Source of the DNA: GWE2-42-39 sp963668595
GTDB lineage: Bacteria; Bacteroidota; Bacteroidia; Bacteroidales; Prolixibacteraceae
Length of the DNA stretch: 64,000 bases
Direction: 5' to 3'
Assembly (NCBI GenBank): GCA_963668595.1
Contig: OY764876.1
Location: 310,001 to 374,000 of the forward strand
Part shown: piece by piece, positions 61,032-64,000 of the stretch
How positions within the stretch are numbered: position 1 is the first letter of the stretch
Layout: each line of letters begins with the position of its first letter
The notes under the pieces: generated by a model
Database searches by the model: none
What the model saw: only the letters and a program-made list of their open reading frames with translations
Told to the model about the DNA's origin: nothing
Position numbers and translations under genes: made by a program

Positions 61032-61474
61032 TGTGAATTTTTTGTTTGCAAGATATTAAAAAAATGTCTCTCAGAAATATTTGCTCCACTGGAACATCGA
61101 AAGAACTCGCTGTAAGCCTTGGATAGGCATGTTTTCTTTATATTCGTTGTTTTCGGTGTGTTTTTGTAGTCGAATTTCTCTTTTTTAGAATTTGATTTTG
61201 ACTTTTTTTTGAATAAAGTTCTCCGAACAAAAAAAAATGAAATAAAAAAGCAGCAAAGCTGAACAATTCGATCGTGTGACTGTTTATCATTTGTGTTTTG
61301 ATTTTTCATGTACGAATAATTTGCTTTTTAACTGCTACATGAAATACCCATGATTGAACTGATTTTCTCATTTTTCGCTTGGCGTTTGCCAGATCATGGC
61401 TATTTCATTGCACTTATTTTTTTCGGAATGATAAATCATAATTTACTAAATTTATAAGGCCTAAAAAACTAAGA
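61032..61474. other. 443-bp gap between divergent mscS and the cyd operon
   Basis: AT-rich with long A and T runs; no tRNA or repeat seen. A possible 35-codon reading frame at 61350-61457 (plus strand) encodes a hydrophobic peptide but I see no support beyond being open. Confidence 0.35.
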
Positions 61475-61699
61475 ATGAAGAACAACCTGCTAGTTAGAGT
61501 TGCCCGGTTTTACGTTGATGGGTTTAAAAATCTCTCCGGCTGGGGCCGCCAGGTCTGGCTGATTATACTGATTAAGCTATTTGTGATGTTCGTCGTTTTG
61601 AAGATATTTTTCTTCCCAAATTTTCTGAAAACCAATTTTGAAACCGATCAGGAACGCGGTGATTTTGTGTTGGAACAATTAACAGAACCTAAAAATTAA
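61475..61699 (+). CDS. DUF4492 protein, cytochrome bd oxidase-associated
   Basis: A 74-residue single-TM protein (WLIILIKLFVMFVVLKIFFF, about 29-48) with the family start ARFYVDGFKNLSGWGR. DUF4492 genes lie directly ahead of cydAB in many Bacteroidota; here the spacing to cydA is 6 bp. By position it may be a small accessory subunit of the oxidase, like CydX in other phyla, but that is inference. Confidence 0.85.
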   Translation: MKNNLLVRVARFYVDGFKNLSGWGRQVWLIILIKLFVMFVVLKIFFFPNFLKTNFETDQERGDFVLEQLTEPKN

Positions 61700-61705
61700 T
61701 AATCA

Positions 61706-63277
61706 ATGCTTGAAACAATCGACCTGTCTTTGGTAAACTGGTCGCGGGCTCAATTTGCGCTGACCGCGATGTACCACTGGATTTTTGTTCCCCTTACGCT
61801 GGGAATAACATTTATCATTGCTTTCATGGAAACGATTTATGTTCGTACGGGAAACCCCGAATGGAAGCGTATTACAAAATTTTGGATGACCCTGTTTGGA
61901 ATTAATTTTGCAATTGGGGTGGCTACCGGAATTATTCTTGAATTTGAGTTTGGTACCAACTGGTCTAATTATTCGTGGTTTGTGGGTGATATTTTTGGTG
62001 CACCACTGGCTATTGAAGGAATTATGGCCTTTTTTATGGAATCAACATTTATTGCTGTCATGTTCTTTGGGTGGAACAAGGTGAGCAAGAAGTTTCATTT
62101 ACTGGCTACCTGGCTTACTGCAATTGGCGCAAACTTATCGGCTTTGTGGATTTTGGTCGCTAATGGCTGGATGCAAAAACCTGTCGGGATGCTTTTCAAT
62201 CCGGAAACAGCGCGCAATGAAATGCAAAGTTTCTGGGATGTATTGTTTTCACCGATGGCAGTTCAGAAATTTTTGCATACCACTTCTTCCAGCTTTGTGC
62301 TGGCATCGGTATTTGTAATTGGCGTTTCAGCCTGGTTTCTTCTGAAAAAGAGAGATCATTCGTTTGCCAAAAAAAGTATTGCGGTGGCAGCCGTTTTCGG
62401 ATTGCTGGCTTCGGTTTATACCGTTGCAACCGGCGATAGTTCATCGCGTCAGATAGCTAAAGATCAGCCTATGAAATTTGCCGCCCTCGAAGGATTGGTA
62501 AATGGGCAGGAGGGAGCTCCGCTCACCCTGATCGGCATTGCTCCATCAGGTAAGCTTTCTGAAAGCGGGCAGTTGGAAGAAATGACAATGGCTATTGAAG
62601 TCCCCAGATTGCTTTCTTTGATGACTTTTGGCGATGCAAACGCTTTTGTACCTGGTATGAATGACTTAATCCGGGGAAATGAAAAATACGGTATTCTTTC
62701 TGCCGAAGAGAAAATTAGTAGGGGAAAGGTTGCCATTCAAAAGTTAAAGGATTTTAAAGAGGCTAAGAAAGCAGAAAATGTTGTATTGGCAGATAGTCTG
62801 AAAACGGAATTCATGAGTGCTGATTTTCAGGATAATTATTTTAAATATTTCGGATACGGCTACATCTCCAATGCGCAGCAGCTGATTCCGAATGTTTCGC
62901 TTACCTTTTACAGTTTCCATATCATGGTGGCGCTGGGCTTTTGGTTTATATTGTTCTTTGTGCTTTCCTTCTGGTTTGCAATAAAAGGTTCTATTCAGAA
63001 TAAAAAATGGTTTTTACGTGTGGCAGTGTGGACAATTCCGTTGGCCTATCTTGCCAGTCAGGCTGGTTGGATTGTTGCTGAAGTGGGCCGCCAACCCTGG
63101 GTAATTCAGGATTTGATGCCTACCGTAGCAGCCGTAACAAAAATCAGTTCGGGAGCCGTAATGGTTACATTCTGGCTTTTTGCGGCCGTATTTACCACTT
63201 TACTTATTGCTGAAATAAAAATCATGCTCCGACAAATTAAAATCGGACCACATAAAGAAGAAGGAGGGAACAAGTAA
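61706..63277 (+). CDS. cydA: Cytochrome bd ubiquinol oxidase subunit I
   Basis: A 523-residue membrane protein carrying hemes b558, b595 and d; it oxidises quinol and reduces oxygen to water with high affinity. RAQFALTAMYHWIFVPLTLG has the conserved heme His, FEFGTNWSNYSWFVGDIFGAPLA is the proton-channel region (given by position about 75-98), and GWIVAEVGRQPWVIQDLMPT is the C-terminal signature. The Q-loop is of the short type. Overlaps cydB by one base (TAATG). Confidence 0.94.
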   Translation: MLETIDLSLVNWSRAQFALTAMYHWIFVPLTLGITFIIAFMETIYVRTGNPEWKRITKFWMTLFGINFAIGVATGIILEFEFGTNWSNYSWFVGDIFGAPLAIEGIMAFFMESTFIAVMFFGWNKVSKKFHLLATWLTAIGANLSALWILVANGWMQKPVGMLFNPETARNEMQSFWDVLFSPMAVQKFLHTTSSSFVLASVFVIGVSAWFLLKKRDHSFAKKSIAVAAVFGLLASVYTVATGDSSSRQIAKDQPMKFAALEGLVNGQEGAPLTLIGIAPSGKLSESGQLEEMTMAIEVPRLLSLMTFGDANAFVPGMNDLIRGNEKYGILSAEEKISRGKVAIQKLKDFKEAKKAENVVLADSLKTEFMSADFQDNYFKYFGYGYISNAQQLIPNVSLTFYSFHIMVALGFWFILFFVLSFWFAIKGSIQNKKWFLRVAVWTIPLAYLASQAGWIVAEVGRQPWVIQDLMPTVAAVTKISSGAVMVTFWLFAAVFTTLLIAEIKIMLRQIKIGPHKEEGGNK

Positions 63278-64000
63278 TGTTTGAAACGTTATCACATCTT
63301 ACATTGCAACAATACTGGTGGATCATTGTATCGTTGCTGGGCGCATTGTTTGTTTTCCTGACATTTGTACAAGGCGGACAAACATTGATTTACGCCATTG
63401 GTAAAACGGAAAACGAACGCACCATGCTTATTAATACATTGGGACGTAAATGGGAATTTACGTTTACCACGCTGGTTACTTTTGGAGGTGCTTTTTTTGC
63501 CTCTTTTCCTCTTTTTTATGCTACTTCGTTTGGCGGTGCTTACTGGGTATGGCTGGCAATTCTGATCTTTTTTGTTATTCAGGCCGTTTCGTACGAGTTC
63601 AGGAAAAAACCCGATAATTTTTTGGGAAGTAAAACCTACGAATGGTTTTTAATACTGAATGGTTTGTTCGGAACGATTTTGGTTGGAACAGCAGTGGGGA
63701 CTTTTTTCAACGGAGCCATGTTTAGTTTGAATGAAATGAATAATGTAAGCTGGGCAACTCCGTTTCGCGGATTGGAAGCTGTGCTTACCTTTCATAATGT
63801 GGCATTAGGATTGGCGGTATTTTTTCTGGCTCGTGTACTCGGATCACTGTATTTCATCAATTCGGTTGACAGCGAAGCAGTGTTTACGCGTTCGCTGAAA
63901 CAGTTGTTGTACAATGCCATTCCGTTCCTGGTATTCTTCCTGTATTTTCTGATTGCCCTTTTGCTGAAAAAAGGCTTTGCTTATCATCCTGAGACAGGAG
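63277..64000 (+). CDS. cydB: Cytochrome bd ubiquinol oxidase subunit II, partial
   Basis: ATG 63277 overlaps the cydA stop. About 241 residues are seen before the window ends. TM helices start at YWWIIVSLLGALFVFLTFVQ; LINTLGRKWEFTFTTLVTFG and AVGTFFNGAMFSL match CydB. The subunit stabilises the oxidase heterodimer. In line with the fast, low-oxygen respiration expected of this group. Confidence 0.93.
   Translation, partial: MFETLSHLTLQQYWWIIVSLLGALFVFLTFVQGGQTLIYAIGKTENERTMLINTLGRKWEFTFTTLVTFGGAFFASFPLFYATSFGGAYWVWLAILIFFVIQAVSYEFRKKPDNFLGSKTYEWFLILNGLFGTILVGTAVGTFFNGAMFSLNEMNNVSWATPFRGLEAVLTFHNVALGLAVFFLARVLGSLYFINSVDSEAVFTRSLKQLLYNAIPFLVFFLYFLIALLLKKGFAYHPETG

Noticed and set aside
61350..61457. 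35-codon hydrophobic peptide before the cyd operon
   Set aside because: Open and AT-rich only; no conserved pattern or clear ribosome site that I can see, so not listed as a gene.
1..64000. CRISPR arrays, tRNA and rRNA genes
   Set aside because: No regularly spaced direct repeats and no tRNA-like cloverleaf or rRNA segment were recognised anywhere in the window.

Overview
The window reads as chromosome of a Bacteroidota bacterium, probably Bacteroidales/Marinilabiliales-like. This is inferred from gene content: a DUF4492 gene ahead of cydAB, a kinase-RapZ fusion, four-helix-bundle and GxxExxY genes, many SPII lipoproteins, archaeal-type ProRS, and TAnnTTTG-type promoter boxes. The sequence alone does not fix the species.

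Layout. 1-455 is the start of a DUF1080 lipoprotein-like gene. 674-9231 is a TetR-controlled efflux operon (TetR, TolC, HlyD, two ABC ATPases, two ABC-2 permeases) interrupted between genes by three small guest genes (one GxxExxY, two four-helix-bundle), each inside its own inverted flanking sequence. 9386-32284 is mostly core: FMN-binding protein, an alkaline-phosphatase-fold protein that seems to lack its catalytic residues, a metal permease, a split LysO, proS, a cell-surface lipoprotein and an outer membrane barrel, a methyltransferase, a kinase-RapZ fusion, an rRNA methyltransferase, cysH, ppdK, clpB, an Hpt protein and gcvT. 46284-64000 is core again: Lrp regulator, htpG, GH18, class V aminotransferase, DnaQ-like exonuclease, udk, manA, engB, MscS and cydAB.

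The unusual part is about 33.8-46.1 kb. Behind a truncated tyrosine-recombinase-like gene (45806-46096, minus strand) lies a string of units whose own genes (membrane protein, lipoprotein plus membrane protein, UvrD-like helicase, TPR lipoprotein) all read on the minus strand. Each unit is bounded by a private inverted repeat of about 10 bp that begins GTT on one side and ends AAC on the other: GTTGGCGTTA, GTTACCAACC, GTTGYGCAAC, RTTATAGCCA, GTTGAACTA, GTTGTAGGGC. Between units lie spacers of 10 to 125 bp, several of which fold as long imperfect hairpins; two pairs of spacers are clearly related. This is the logic of integron cassettes and attC sites, but the cores do not fit GTTRRRY and no IntI-type integrase is visible. 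Insertion sequences (IS3, IS91-like with a tyrosine recombinase, two IS1182-like) have landed in or next to the boundaries.

The integron-like interpretation is inference from the repeat geometry; the repeats themselves are read directly from the sequence.
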